The position numbers and the translations under genes are program-made. The notes under the pieces are model-generated. The model was not told where the DNA came from. It did not search any database and worked only from the letters and a program-made list of their open reading frames with translations. Positions 27,054 through 35,210 of a DNA stretch of 56,267 nucleotides are shown here, piece by piece (the stretch's first letter is position 1; each line of letters opens with the position of its first letter). Source of the DNA: an uncultured Butyrivibrio sp. (GTDB taxonomy: Bacteria; Bacillota; Clostridia; Lachnospirales; Lachnospiraceae); assembly GCA_946623755.1 (NCBI GenBank), contig CAMORK010000008.1, positions 1 through 56,267 on the forward strand, read 5' to 3'.

Positions 27054-27080
27054 CTTATTTGTTCTCCTTTTTATTGTGCT

Positions 27081-28817
27081 CTACACAAAAGCTTTTACAG
27101 GACAAAGCTGACTGCAAACGTTACATCCTACGCAGAGAGTATTGTCGATGGTTGCCTTGCCATCCTTCATGGAGATGGCGGGACATCCGATCTTCATGCA
27201 GCTCTTGCAGCCAACACATTTGTCTCTGTTAATGCTAAGAGGCGGATTGTGCTTGACGTACTTAAGAAGTGCACAGGGACGTCTTGAAATGATAACTGAA
27301 GGAGCGGCAACTGTGAGTTCTTCCTTGAGGACTTCATCGCACTGCTTGAGGTTGTAAGGATCAACAACTCTTACACGCTCAAAGCCCATAGCCTTGCAGA
27401 GAGCTTCAAGATCGATCTTGCCTGCAGGATCACCCTTGATGTTGTAGCCTGTTGTGGGGTTCTGCTGATGGCCGGTCATACCTGTAATTGAGTTATCTAC
27501 GATGACGATTGTTGAGTTTGACTGGTTGTAAGCTACGTTTGCAAGGCCTGTCATGCCTGAGTGCATGAAGGTTGAATCGCCGATAACGGCAACGGTCTTA
27601 TTCTCGCTCTCAGCGCCTCTTACCTTATTAAATCCGTGAACAGCACCGATGGAAGCACCCATGCAGAGTGTCATCTCGATTGCTCCGAGAGGTGGAACGG
27701 CACCAAGTGTGTAGCATCCGATATCACCAAGGACGGTGCAGTTGTTCTTTTTGAGGGTGTAGAAAAGACCTCTGTGAGGGCATCCTGCGCACATTACAGG
27801 AGGTCTGTTGGGAATTGCATCCTCAAGTGCAAAGGAATCTGCAGTGTCTTTTCCGAAGGCCTTGGCAATGAGATTCTGGGAGAACTCGTCGCATACAGGA
27901 AGAAGGTCTTTGCCTGTAACGGAAAGTCCCAGAGCCTTTACGTGATTCTCGATTATTGGATCAAGTTCTTCCACAACAAAGAGTTTGTCTACTTTGGCTA
28001 CGAAGTCCTTAATGAGCTGATTTGGAAGAGGATTGGTCATGCCGAGCTTGAGAACTGATACGCTCTCACCAAATACCTCTTTTACATACTGATAGGAAGT
28101 TGAGCCTGTGATGATACCAATCTCTGTACCACCCATTTCAACGCGGTTAAGAGGGCAGTTCTCAGCGTACTCGATGAGCTTTGCTGTGCGCTCTTCTACG
28201 ATAGGGTGACGCTTTTTGGCATTACCGGGCATCATAACATACTTGCCGATATTCTTTTCGTATGGGAAATCCGGAACGTTTCTGTCACCTGTCTCAACAA
28301 GGGACTGGGAGTGAGCAACTCTTGTGCACATCTTAAGAAGAACCGGAGTATCGAATTTCTCTGAAATCTCGTAGGCGAGCTTGGTGAACTCAAGAGCTTC
28401 TGCTGAATCGGAAGGCTCGATCATGGGAACCTTGGCAGCAATAGCGTGATGTCTTGAATCCTGCTCGTTCTGGGATGAGTGCATTCCCGCATCGTCGGCA
28501 ACTACGATTACCATTCCGGCATTTACACCGGTATAAGACATTGTATAGAGCGGATCTGCTGCAACGTTAAGTCCAACGTGCTTCTGGGCACAAAAGCTTC
28601 TGCGTCCCGCAAGAGATGCACCAAATGCTGATTCCATTGCAACCTTCTCATTGGGAGCCCACTCACAGTAGATCTCGTCATATTTAGCAGCTTCCTCAGT
28701 AACTTCAGTACTGGGTGTTCCGGGATAGCTGGAAATAAAGCAGACTCCGGCCTCGTAAAGACCCCGGGCAACAGCCTTATTGCCCAGCATGAGCTGCTTG
28801 TTCTCATTATTGTTCAT
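27081..28817 (-). CDS. iorA: Indolepyruvate:ferredoxin oxidoreductase, alpha subunit
   Basis: A 578-aa TPP-dependent subunit. It has the N-terminal pyrimidine-binding domain (EAGVCFISSYPGTPSTEV), a mid region with GTEIGIITGS, and the TPP domain with CAGCPHRGLFYTLKK and GDSTFMHSGMTGLANVAYNQ; the TPP-phosphate glycine-aspartate is retained. The C-terminus carries two 4Fe-4S clusters: CVGCKSCMKIGCP, the short-spaced IorA type, and CVGCNVCSQLCP. It works with IorB in aromatic amino acid breakdown. The AGGAGG site is seven bases from the ATG. Its own promoter and operator lie just upstream, facing the acyl-CoA synthetase promoter. Confidence 0.96.
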   Translation of the reverse strand: MNNNENKQLMLGNKAVARGLYEAGVCFISSYPGTPSTEVTEEAAKYDEIYCEWAPNEKVAMESAFGASLAGRRSFCAQKHVGLNVAADPLYTMSYTGVNAGMVIVVADDAGMHSSQNEQDSRHHAIAAKVPMIEPSDSAEALEFTKLAYEISEKFDTPVLLKMCTRVAHSQSLVETGDRNVPDFPYEKNIGKYVMMPGNAKKRHPIVEERTAKLIEYAENCPLNRVEMGGTEIGIITGSTSYQYVKEVFGESVSVLKLGMTNPLPNQLIKDFVAKVDKLFVVEELDPIIENHVKALGLSVTGKDLLPVCDEFSQNLIAKAFGKDTADSFALEDAIPNRPPVMCAGCPHRGLFYTLKKNNCTVLGDIGCYTLGAVPPLGAIEMTLCMGASIGAVHGFNKVRGAESENKTVAVIGDSTFMHSGMTGLANVAYNQSNSTIVIVDNSITGMTGHQQNPTTGYNIKGDPAGKIDLEALCKAMGFERVRVVDPYNLKQCDEVLKEELTVAAPSVIISRRPCALLKYVKHNPPLSINRDKCVGCKSCMKIGCPAISMKDGKATIDNTLCVGCNVCSQLCPVKAFV

Positions 28818-28843
28818 TACATAAACCTCCTACCGTCATATCC

Positions 28844-28857
28844 GTGCTTTAAAGCAC
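28844..28857. promoter_or_regulatory. Operator of the ior operon (GTGCTTTAAAGCAC)
   Basis: A perfect 14-bp palindrome 13 bp downstream of the ior -10 box, overlapping the likely transcription start region. It shares the GCTTTAAAGC core with the sites at 28984 and 14058. Confidence 0.7.
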
Positions 28858-28865
28858 TAAAGTAA

Positions 28866-28894
28866 AGTATACATAATTAATGAAAAAAGGTCAA
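28866..28894 (-). promoter_or_regulatory. Promoter of iorA-iorB-paaK-ACT
   Basis: On the minus strand, TTGACC (28894-28889), a 17-bp spacer and TATACT (28871-28866) lie about 50 bp upstream of the iorA ATG. Confidence 0.75.
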
Positions 28895-28944
28895 ACCGGA
28901 AATGAGTGCAATTTGATCAAATTACGGTTTCAAGTGTTTGATAT

Positions 28945-28973
28945 TTGCATTTTTTGTAAAAAGAAGGTATACT
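28945..28973 (+). promoter_or_regulatory. Promoter of the acyl-CoA synthetase operon
   Basis: TTGCAT (28945-28950), a 17-bp spacer and TATACT (28968-28973). From the -10 box through the operator this promoter is a 26-of-27 inverted copy of the ior promoter (28846-28872 versus 28967-28993). Confidence 0.7.
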
Positions 28974-28981
28974 CTACTTTA

Positions 28982-28995
28982 GTGCTTTAAAGCGT
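28982..28995. promoter_or_regulatory. Operator of the acyl-CoA synthetase operon
   Basis: GTGCTTTAAAGCGT contains the perfect 10-bp palindrome GCTTTAAAGC at 28984-28993. It lies 10 bp downstream of the -10 box and mirrors the ior operator. Confidence 0.7.
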
Positions 28996-29039
28996 ATTAG
29001 TGCACTTGTGAGCTATTATTTTAGGGGGTTTTACAAAAA

Positions 29040-30674
29040 ATGCCAATCACAGATTTACTTGAGAGAAACAGTAAGCTCTACGGGGATGAAGTGGCTCTTG
29101 TGGAGATCAATCCTGAGATCAGGGAAGAGCAGAGGGTTACCTGGAAAGAGTATGAGCTTATCCAGCCGACATCAACCAGTTATTACAGAAGGCAGATCAC
29201 ATGGTCCGTATTTGATGAAAAGGCCAATCGTGTTGCCAATATGCTTATTGAGAGAGGAATCAAGAAAGGGCAGAAATGTGCCATTCTTCTTATGAATTGT
29301 CTTGAGTGGCTGCCTATCTACTTCGGAGTGCTTAAGGCCGGAGCAGTAGCGGTTCCGCTGAATTTCCGTTTTGATTCTGAAGAGATTGATTACTGTCTGA
29401 AGGCTTCAGATTCAGACGTTCTTTTCTACGGCCCTGAGTTCATCGGCCGTATCGAAGATATTGCCCAGAAACTTAAAAAAGAGATGCTGCTTCTTTTTGT
29501 AGGAGATCAGTGTCCTTCATATGCTGATGACTATTACAGATACGCGTCCAACGCTTCATCACAGGCACCCAAGATCCTGGTTGAGGACAAGGATGATGCA
29601 GCGATCTATTTCTCATCGGGAACAACAGGTTTCCCCAAGGCCATCCTTCATATTCATACTGCCCTTATGCAGTCTGCCAAGATGGAGGCTATGCATCATG
29701 AGACAACTCATGCTGACAACTTCCTGTGCATTCCGCCTCTGTATCACACAGGCGCCAAGATGCACTGGTTTGGTTCGTTATACACAGGCTCGAGAGCAGT
29801 TCTTTTGAAAGGTAATTCGCCGGAGGCTATCTTCAGAGCTGTATCCGAGGAGAGATGCACAATCGTATGGCTTCTTGTTCCGTGGGCACAGGATATTCTG
29901 GCAGCCCTGGATTCAGGCAAGCTCAAAATGGAAGATTACAAACTTAAACAGTGGAGACTGATGCACATCGGTGCTCAGCCGATCCCGCCGTCACTGGTTC
30001 GCCACTGGCTTGAGTACTTCCCGAATCACAAGTACGATACTAACTACGGACTTTCAGAGTCCACAGGTCCCGGCTGCGTACACCTTGGAATGGAGAATGT
30101 TCACAAGGTAGGTGCCATCGGTATTCCGGGATACGGCTGGAAGGTTAAGATCGTTGATGAGGATGGCAATATAGTTAAACAGGGTGACATCGGAGAACTC
30201 TGCGTAAAGGGACCGGGTGTTATGGTTGAGTACTACAAGAACCCTGAGGCTACCGCGGAGATTCTGAAGGACGGATGGCTCTTTACAGGTGATATGGCCC
30301 GTCAGGATGAGGACGGATTTATCTTCCTTGTTGACCGTAAGAAAGACGTTATCATCTCCGGAGGTGAGAACCTGTATCCTGTACAGATCGAAAGCTTCCT
30401 GATGAAGAACAACAAGATACACGATGCAGCGGTTATCGGACTTCGTGATCAGCGTCTCGGTGAGATAGCAGCAGCTATTATTCAGGTAAAAGAGGGAATG
30501 ACTCTTACAGAAGATGAAGTAGAGGAGTTCTGCCTTGATCTTCCAAGGTATAAGAGGCCCAGAAAGATTATTTTTGCAAATGTTATAAGAAATGCTACCG
30601 GAAAGATAGACAAACCTAAGCTCCGTGAGATATACTGTGGATTGCATATTGTAGAAGAGCAAAATCAGTCCTGA
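29040..30674 (+). CDS. AMP-dependent acyl-CoA synthetase
   Basis: A 544-aa adenylate-forming enzyme. It has the phosphate loop YFSSGTTGFPKAILH near 190, the adenine motif YGLSESTGPG near 340, LFTGDMARQDEDGF near 420, the hinge DRKKDVIISGGENLYPVQIE and the catalytic lysine region NATGKIDKPKLRE at the C-terminus. It converts a carboxylic acid, CoA and ATP to acyl-CoA. The substrate is unknown; its divergent, co-regulated partners (Ior, PaaK) suggest an aryl or branched acid. AGGGGG is about 12 bases before the ATG. A hairpin overlaps its stop codon. Confidence 0.92.
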   Translation: MPITDLLERNSKLYGDEVALVEINPEIREEQRVTWKEYELIQPTSTSYYRRQITWSVFDEKANRVANMLIERGIKKGQKCAILLMNCLEWLPIYFGVLKAGAVAVPLNFRFDSEEIDYCLKASDSDVLFYGPEFIGRIEDIAQKLKKEMLLLFVGDQCPSYADDYYRYASNASSQAPKILVEDKDDAAIYFSSGTTGFPKAILHIHTALMQSAKMEAMHHETTHADNFLCIPPLYHTGAKMHWFGSLYTGSRAVLLKGNSPEAIFRAVSEERCTIVWLLVPWAQDILAALDSGKLKMEDYKLKQWRLMHIGAQPIPPSLVRHWLEYFPNHKYDTNYGLSESTGPGCVHLGMENVHKVGAIGIPGYGWKVKIVDEDGNIVKQGDIGELCVKGPGVMVEYYKNPEATAEILKDGWLFTGDMARQDEDGFIFLVDRKKDVIISGGENLYPVQIESFLMKNNKIHDAAVIGLRDQRLGEIAAAIIQVKEGMTLTEDEVEEFCLDLPRYKRPRKIIFANVIRNATGKIDKPKLREIYCGLHIVEEQNQS

Positions 30675-30691
30675 TATTTACAGGCTGATTT
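30662..30691 (+). other. Intercistronic hairpin after the acyl-CoA synthetase
   Basis: AAATCAG plus CCTG pair with CAGG plus CTGATTT (one bulged T, 7-base loop), enclosing the stop codon at 30672. No T-tract follows, so it is more likely an mRNA stabiliser or processing site than a terminator. Confidence 0.45.
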
Positions 30692-30711
30692 GAATGATTG
30701 GAGCTGTATAA

Positions 30712-31902
30712 ATGGGTGGTTTTGAACCGGTATCACTACTTAAGTGTGAGACATATGAATACAGTGAAGTGAGAAAGGCTCTTGATAAGAGCCTTTCTTT
30801 AATTGATGGACTTGAATTTGTTAAGGCCGGCATGAAGGTTGGTATCAAAGCCAATCTTGTTACCGGAATAGCTCCTGAAAAGGCTGTAACAACACACCCG
30901 ATATTGATCAAATGTCTGTGTGATATGTTAACGGAAAAAGGAGCAACGGTTGTTATTGGTGACAGCCCGGGAGGTATTTATACATCAGCCTTTTTAAAGG
31001 GTGTTTACAAGAATTGCGGACTTCTTGAACTGGAGAGTGACAAGGTCAAGCTTAACGATGATTTCTCTGTTAAGGATGCTGAGTTTCCGGAAGCTGTATC
31101 CATCAAGAACTTCATCTATACCGGATGGCTCGATGAGTGCGATGCTATCGTCAATATCTCCAAGCTCAAGACCCACGCCATGATGGGTATGAGCTGCGCA
31201 GTCAAGAATATGTTCGGTACGATACCCGGAACCACCAAGCCTGAGTACCACATGAGATTTCCTGTGGAGAAGGCCTTTGCCAACGTCATGGTGGACCTCA
31301 ACGAGTTCTTTAAACCTGTGCTCTACATCGTTGACGGAATCGACGGCATGGAGGGCAATGGTCCTACAGCCGGGGAAAAGAGACATGTGGGAGTCCTGCT
31401 CTCGTCTAAGAAGCCTTACGCGCTTGATATGGCTTGTGCAGACATCATCGGAATGACTATGAATGATGTGGCAACCATTGGCGCTGCCTGCGAGAGAGGG
31501 TTTGGCCCCAAGGATATCAGTGAGGTGGAGATGCTCGGCGATATTGCCCTTTCTGACGTCAGGATTCCTGATTTTAAGAGAGCTACCGAGCACCAGAGCA
31601 TTACCTTTGAGGGGAACGGAGCATTCAATGCTGTTAAGGCATTTGCTTTTAAGATTGCTTTCAGTTCCAAGCCACAGGTTAAAAAGAATGAGTGCATCGG
31701 CTGCAGGAAATGCTTTGAGACCTGCCCTGCTTCTGCCATAACTATGGTTGATGCAGAGAATAAAAACGGTAAGAACGGCAAGATTCCGCAGATTGACAGA
31801 AGTAAGTGCATAAAGTGCTTCTGCTGTCAGGAGTTCTGTCCTGTAGGAGCTATGAAGGTCAAGAATAACGTCCTTGGCAGACTTGTTAAAAAGATAGGTT
31901 GA
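30712..31902 (+). CDS. DUF362 protein with two C-terminal 4Fe-4S clusters
   Basis: A 396-aa protein. DUF362 covers about 5-300, with VGIKANLVTG, VVIGDSPGG, NISKLKTHAMMGMSCAVKNM and IVDGIDGMEGNGPTAGE. A bacterial ferredoxin domain follows at about 320-380 with CIGCRKCFETCP and CIKCFCCQEFCP. Such proteins are presumed electron carriers or iron-sulfur redox proteins, with no defined reaction. It is probably co-transcribed with the acyl-CoA synthetase 37 bp upstream, placing a ferredoxin-type protein beside a ferredoxin-reducing oxidoreductase. GGAG lies before the ATG. Confidence 0.9.
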   Translation: MGGFEPVSLLKCETYEYSEVRKALDKSLSLIDGLEFVKAGMKVGIKANLVTGIAPEKAVTTHPILIKCLCDMLTEKGATVVIGDSPGGIYTSAFLKGVYKNCGLLELESDKVKLNDDFSVKDAEFPEAVSIKNFIYTGWLDECDAIVNISKLKTHAMMGMSCAVKNMFGTIPGTTKPEYHMRFPVEKAFANVMVDLNEFFKPVLYIVDGIDGMEGNGPTAGEKRHVGVLLSSKKPYALDMACADIIGMTMNDVATIGAACERGFGPKDISEVEMLGDIALSDVRIPDFKRATEHQSITFEGNGAFNAVKAFAFKIAFSSKPQVKKNECIGCRKCFETCPASAITMVDAENKNGKNGKIPQIDRSKCIKCFCCQEFCPVGAMKVKNNVLGRLVKKIG

Positions 31903-31907
31903 TCTGT

Positions 31908-32831
31908 ATGTTCACGTATGAGATTAAGTCTGATAAAAAAGATGAACATAAGTATATAGAGATTACGGGCTACGAGGGAAGCGTAGCCCATCTTAATGTT
32001 CCGGATGAAATTGACGGGATTAGTGTTGAGGCTATCGGCAATCACTCTTTTTCCGGAAGAAGTGACCTTGTCAGTGTTTCACTTCCTGAGAGTGTAAGAA
32101 CTCTTTACGGCTTCGCGTTTCATAACTGCAGAAATTTAAAAAAGATTTTTCTTTATGACAGCATCGACGATTACTACGACGGAGTCTGCAGGCAGTGCGA
32201 CAGCTTGAGGGATATCGAGATTGTTTTAAAACGTGGGTGGTTTGAGGTTGTCAGGAACTTCCTTGCGGATTATGATGGTAATCTGCGCTTTATGCTGACT
32301 CTCTCTGATGGAGCCAAAGCGCTTCTTACGTTCCCGGGGTATGTCTATGACTTTAACGAGAACACCATGGCAAGGACCATTCAGTTCTCGATTGCAGGCT
32401 CGGGAATGTTTTACCGCGAATGCGTAGACAGGCGTTCCATGGACTACCGCGGCTACGACAGGCTCTTTGAGAAGGCGCTGATAGACGGCAATGCGGTTTC
32501 TGAGGATATTGCTATAGGAAGAGTGCTGTATCCTGTGGAACTTGCAGATGGCTTCAGGGATATGTACGAGAGTTATATCGGCAAGAACTCGGAATCGATA
32601 CTGCTGCGGCTTGTGGAGAACTTTGAGGCTGAGCCGGAGACATCCGGGCTGATAAAAGCTCTTTTGACATATAAAAAGAAATCTCCGGAGGGAGAGTCTC
32701 TGCTGAGCGAGGATGGCATTGATAAGGCCATTAGAATGGCGGCTGACAAAAAGCTGACGGTTCTTTCGGCATTACTTATGGAGTTTGGAAAGAACGGACC
32801 CGGTTCCGGACCGGAAGTATTTGAATTTTAA
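31908..32831 (+). CDS. BspA-type leucine-rich-repeat protein, cytosolic
   Basis: A 307-aa protein. Its first 100 residues look like BspA/LRR_5 repeats (VEAIGNHSFSGRSDLVSVSL then LYGFAFHNCRNLKKIFL). The remaining two thirds are mostly helical and ankyrin-like in feel (AIRMAADKKLTVLSALLMEF) but not assignable. No signal peptide or membrane segment is visible, unlike secreted BspA proteins. The ATG at 31908 follows the DUF362 stop by 5 bp; a TTG at 31899 is an alternative start. Its function is unknown, perhaps protein-protein interaction. Confidence 0.72.
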   Translation: MFTYEIKSDKKDEHKYIEITGYEGSVAHLNVPDEIDGISVEAIGNHSFSGRSDLVSVSLPESVRTLYGFAFHNCRNLKKIFLYDSIDDYYDGVCRQCDSLRDIEIVLKRGWFEVVRNFLADYDGNLRFMLTLSDGAKALLTFPGYVYDFNENTMARTIQFSIAGSGMFYRECVDRRSMDYRGYDRLFEKALIDGNAVSEDIAIGRVLYPVELADGFRDMYESYIGKNSESILLRLVENFEAEPETSGLIKALLTYKKKSPEGESLLSEDGIDKAIRMAADKKLTVLSALLMEFGKNGPGSGPEVFEF

Positions 32832-32863
32832 GAAATTAGTTTTAGAAGGATTGGATTTGTTTT

Positions 32864-34225
32864 ATGAATAGTAACCAGCGTGAGGGCTTCGGCTCAAGAC
32901 TTGGATTTTTGCTCGTGAGCGCAGGATGCGCGATTGGAATTGGAAATGTATGGAAGTTCCCTTATATTGCGGGAGAAAACGGAGGTGGAGTGTTTGTTGT
33001 CATCTACCTGCTGTTCCTCCTCATCATGGGAATACCGGTTCTGACCATGGAGCTTGCCATCGGAAGATCCAGCAGAATGACTCTTGTAAAAGGATATAAG
33101 CTCCTTGAGAAAAAAGGCCACAAGTGGCACATCCACGGATGGGTTTCCATGGTTGGAAGTTATATTCTTATGATGTACTACACAACGGTTTCCGGTTGGA
33201 TGATGAATTACTGCTATAAGTTCATGGTGGGTGATTTCAGGGACCTTGGCGAGGGGCAGGTGTCTGAGGTGTTTGATGCGATGCTTCAGAATCCAATTGA
33301 AATGGGAATCTTCACGATGATAACAATTGTTACCGGATTTCTGGTGCTTTCCTTTGGAGTTCAGGGCGGACTTGAAAAGGTCAACAAGTTCATGATGATG
33401 GGACTCCTATTGCTTATCGTGATACTGGCGGGAAACAGTCTGACCTTGAAGGGCGCTGCGGAAGGAATGAAGTTCTTTTTACTTCCTGATTTTGAGCGGG
33501 CAAAGAGCGTTGGCCTGCCGCATGTGATAACAGCTGCTATGAACCAGGCGTTCTTTACTCTGAGTGTCGGTATGGGATCCATCGAGATCTTCGGAAGTTA
33601 CATGTCCAAAGAAAAGACTCTGATGGGCGAAGCCAGACGTATTGCGGTTCTTGATACTATTGTTGCCATTGCTTCCGGTATCATTATTTTCCCTGCATGC
33701 TTTTCCTTTGGAGTTGCGCCAAGTCAGGGACCTTCACTGATATTTGTTACTCTGCCCAATATTTTCATTAACATGCCCCTTGGAATGGTATGGGGAACGC
33801 TGTTCTTTGTGTTTATGTCTTTTGCAAGCTTCTCAACTGTAACGGCTGTTTTCGAAAATCTTGTTGCGTGTGTTACCGATAACTTTGGAATTGAAAGAAG
33901 AAGAGCAATTGTTATTAATTGCATCTTTATGATATTTGCCAGTTTTCCATGTGTGCTTGGATTCAATAAATGGAGCGGCATTAATTTCTTTGGAAGAGGA
34001 AACGTCCTTGATTTTGAGGACTTTATCGTAAGTAACCTTATTCTTCCTATAGGATCTCTGATCTTTGTCCTGTTCTGTGTGACAAGCCTTGGTTGGGGCT
34101 TTGATAAATTCCAGGAAGAGGTCAACACAGGCGATGGCTTTAAAATGCCAAGGGCACTTAAGCCATACCTGTTATTTGTCCTGCCGATCATGATCCTTGT
34201 GATCATCATCAGAGGGCTGATGTGA
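32864..34225 (+). CDS. Neurotransmitter:sodium symporter (NSS) family amino-acid transporter
   Basis: A 453-aa integral membrane protein with 11 or 12 hydrophobic segments. The N-terminal signature is FGSRLGFLLVSAGCAIGIGN, followed by VWKFPY (Na+ site and unwound TM1). TM6-like residues are FFTLSVGMGSIEIFGSYM. Bacterial members (LeuT, TnaT, Tyt1) import leucine, tryptophan or tyrosine with Na+. An aromatic amino acid is a reasonable guess here because the gene is downstream of the Ior-linked cluster (inference). GAAGGA lies upstream of its ATG, 32 bp after the LRR gene. Confidence 0.93.
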   Translation: MNSNQREGFGSRLGFLLVSAGCAIGIGNVWKFPYIAGENGGGVFVVIYLLFLLIMGIPVLTMELAIGRSSRMTLVKGYKLLEKKGHKWHIHGWVSMVGSYILMMYYTTVSGWMMNYCYKFMVGDFRDLGEGQVSEVFDAMLQNPIEMGIFTMITIVTGFLVLSFGVQGGLEKVNKFMMMGLLLLIVILAGNSLTLKGAAEGMKFFLLPDFERAKSVGLPHVITAAMNQAFFTLSVGMGSIEIFGSYMSKEKTLMGEARRIAVLDTIVAIASGIIIFPACFSFGVAPSQGPSLIFVTLPNIFINMPLGMVWGTLFFVFMSFASFSTVTAVFENLVACVTDNFGIERRRAIVINCIFMIFASFPCVLGFNKWSGINFFGRGNVLDFEDFIVSNLILPIGSLIFVLFCVTSLGWGFDKFQEEVNTGDGFKMPRALKPYLLFVLPIMILVIIIRGLM

Positions 34226-34240
34226 GAAGAGTCGTATTTT

Positions 34241-35110
34241 TTAGCGTTCTTTTCCGTAGAAGAACAGACCCAGCATACCGGGGCCTACGTGGGCGCCGGA
34301 GAAGGGCTCATGCATAGCAATGGTAATTGGAACGTCGGGAACAATCTCTTTTACCATCTTCTCAAGAACCTTGGCATCTTCAAGGCAGTCGCCGTGTGAG
34401 ATGCAGATGTGCTGATCCGGAACATCCATTACTTTTTCTTTGAATTTCTTAGCCAGAGCACTGATTGCCTGGCTTCTGCCTCTGACCTTACCACAGGTTA
34501 CGATGTGGCCTGTGCTGTCGCCGTAGATGATTGGCTTGATATTGAGCACTGTACCGATTCCTGCTGCAACTCCGCTTACGCGGCCGGTTCTCTTGAGGAA
34601 ATTAAGATCATCGACTGTGAAGTACTGGCAAGCATGTGGTACAGCTTCATCCAGGATTTTTGCGGCTTCCTTTACATCGGTTCCGTGTCCTGCAAGTGTT
34701 GCAGCTTTTACTGCAAGCAGGCCGTTTCCGAAACCACAGCCGTGAGAATCAACGATATGTATAAAACGTCCGGGAAACTCCTCCATAAGTTCATCCGCAG
34801 CTATTTTGGCAGCATTGTAAGTCCCGCTGATGCCGGAACTCATTGAAATATAAATGATATCCTGTCCCTGCTCAAGTTCGGGACGGAAGTGTGTTTCAAA
34901 AAGGTGAGAGTTTAAAAGAGATGTCTTTGCAACTTTGCCGGATCGCAACTGATCATAAAAAGTATGGCCATCAAAATGATCTACATCCCCTGAGTATACC
35001 TGTGGCACATCATCCAACAAATAGTCGTTTGGAATCAGTTTGATTCCTTCAAGCATTTCTTTTGGAAGATTTGCACAGCCATCTGCAAATACAACAAAAC
35101 TATAGCCCAT
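34241..35110 (-). CDS. DegV family fatty-acid-binding protein (FakB-like)
   Basis: A 289-aa cytosolic protein with the complete DegV fold: FADGCANLPKE at the start, KTSLLNSHLF near 70, ISMSSGISGTYNAAKIAADE near 95, VDSHGCGFGNGLLAVKAA near 125, FLKRTGRVSG near 170, GRSQA and GAHVGPGMLGLFF at the end. The SGTY serine and the GAHVGPG histidine that hold the fatty-acid carboxylate in FakB proteins are present. FakB presents fatty acids to the kinase FakA, but no fakA is nearby. The ATG at 35110 has GGGGA six bases upstream and is preferred to the one at 35122. Confidence 0.92.
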   Translation of the reverse strand: MGYSFVVFADGCANLPKEMLEGIKLIPNDYLLDDVPQVYSGDVDHFDGHTFYDQLRSGKVAKTSLLNSHLFETHFRPELEQGQDIIYISMSSGISGTYNAAKIAADELMEEFPGRFIHIVDSHGCGFGNGLLAVKAATLAGHGTDVKEAAKILDEAVPHACQYFTVDDLNFLKRTGRVSGVAAGIGTVLNIKPIIYGDSTGHIVTCGKVRGRSQAISALAKKFKEKVMDVPDQHICISHGDCLEDAKVLEKMVKEIVPDVPITIAMHEPFSGAHVGPGMLGLFFYGKER

Positions 35111-35210
35111 AATAATCCCCATTTCTTTTGATTAATTCTTATTGAACATATAGTATTATAATGCATAGAGCATTTATGAGATACAAAAAGTTGAAAAATT
35201 GGTGTAATAA

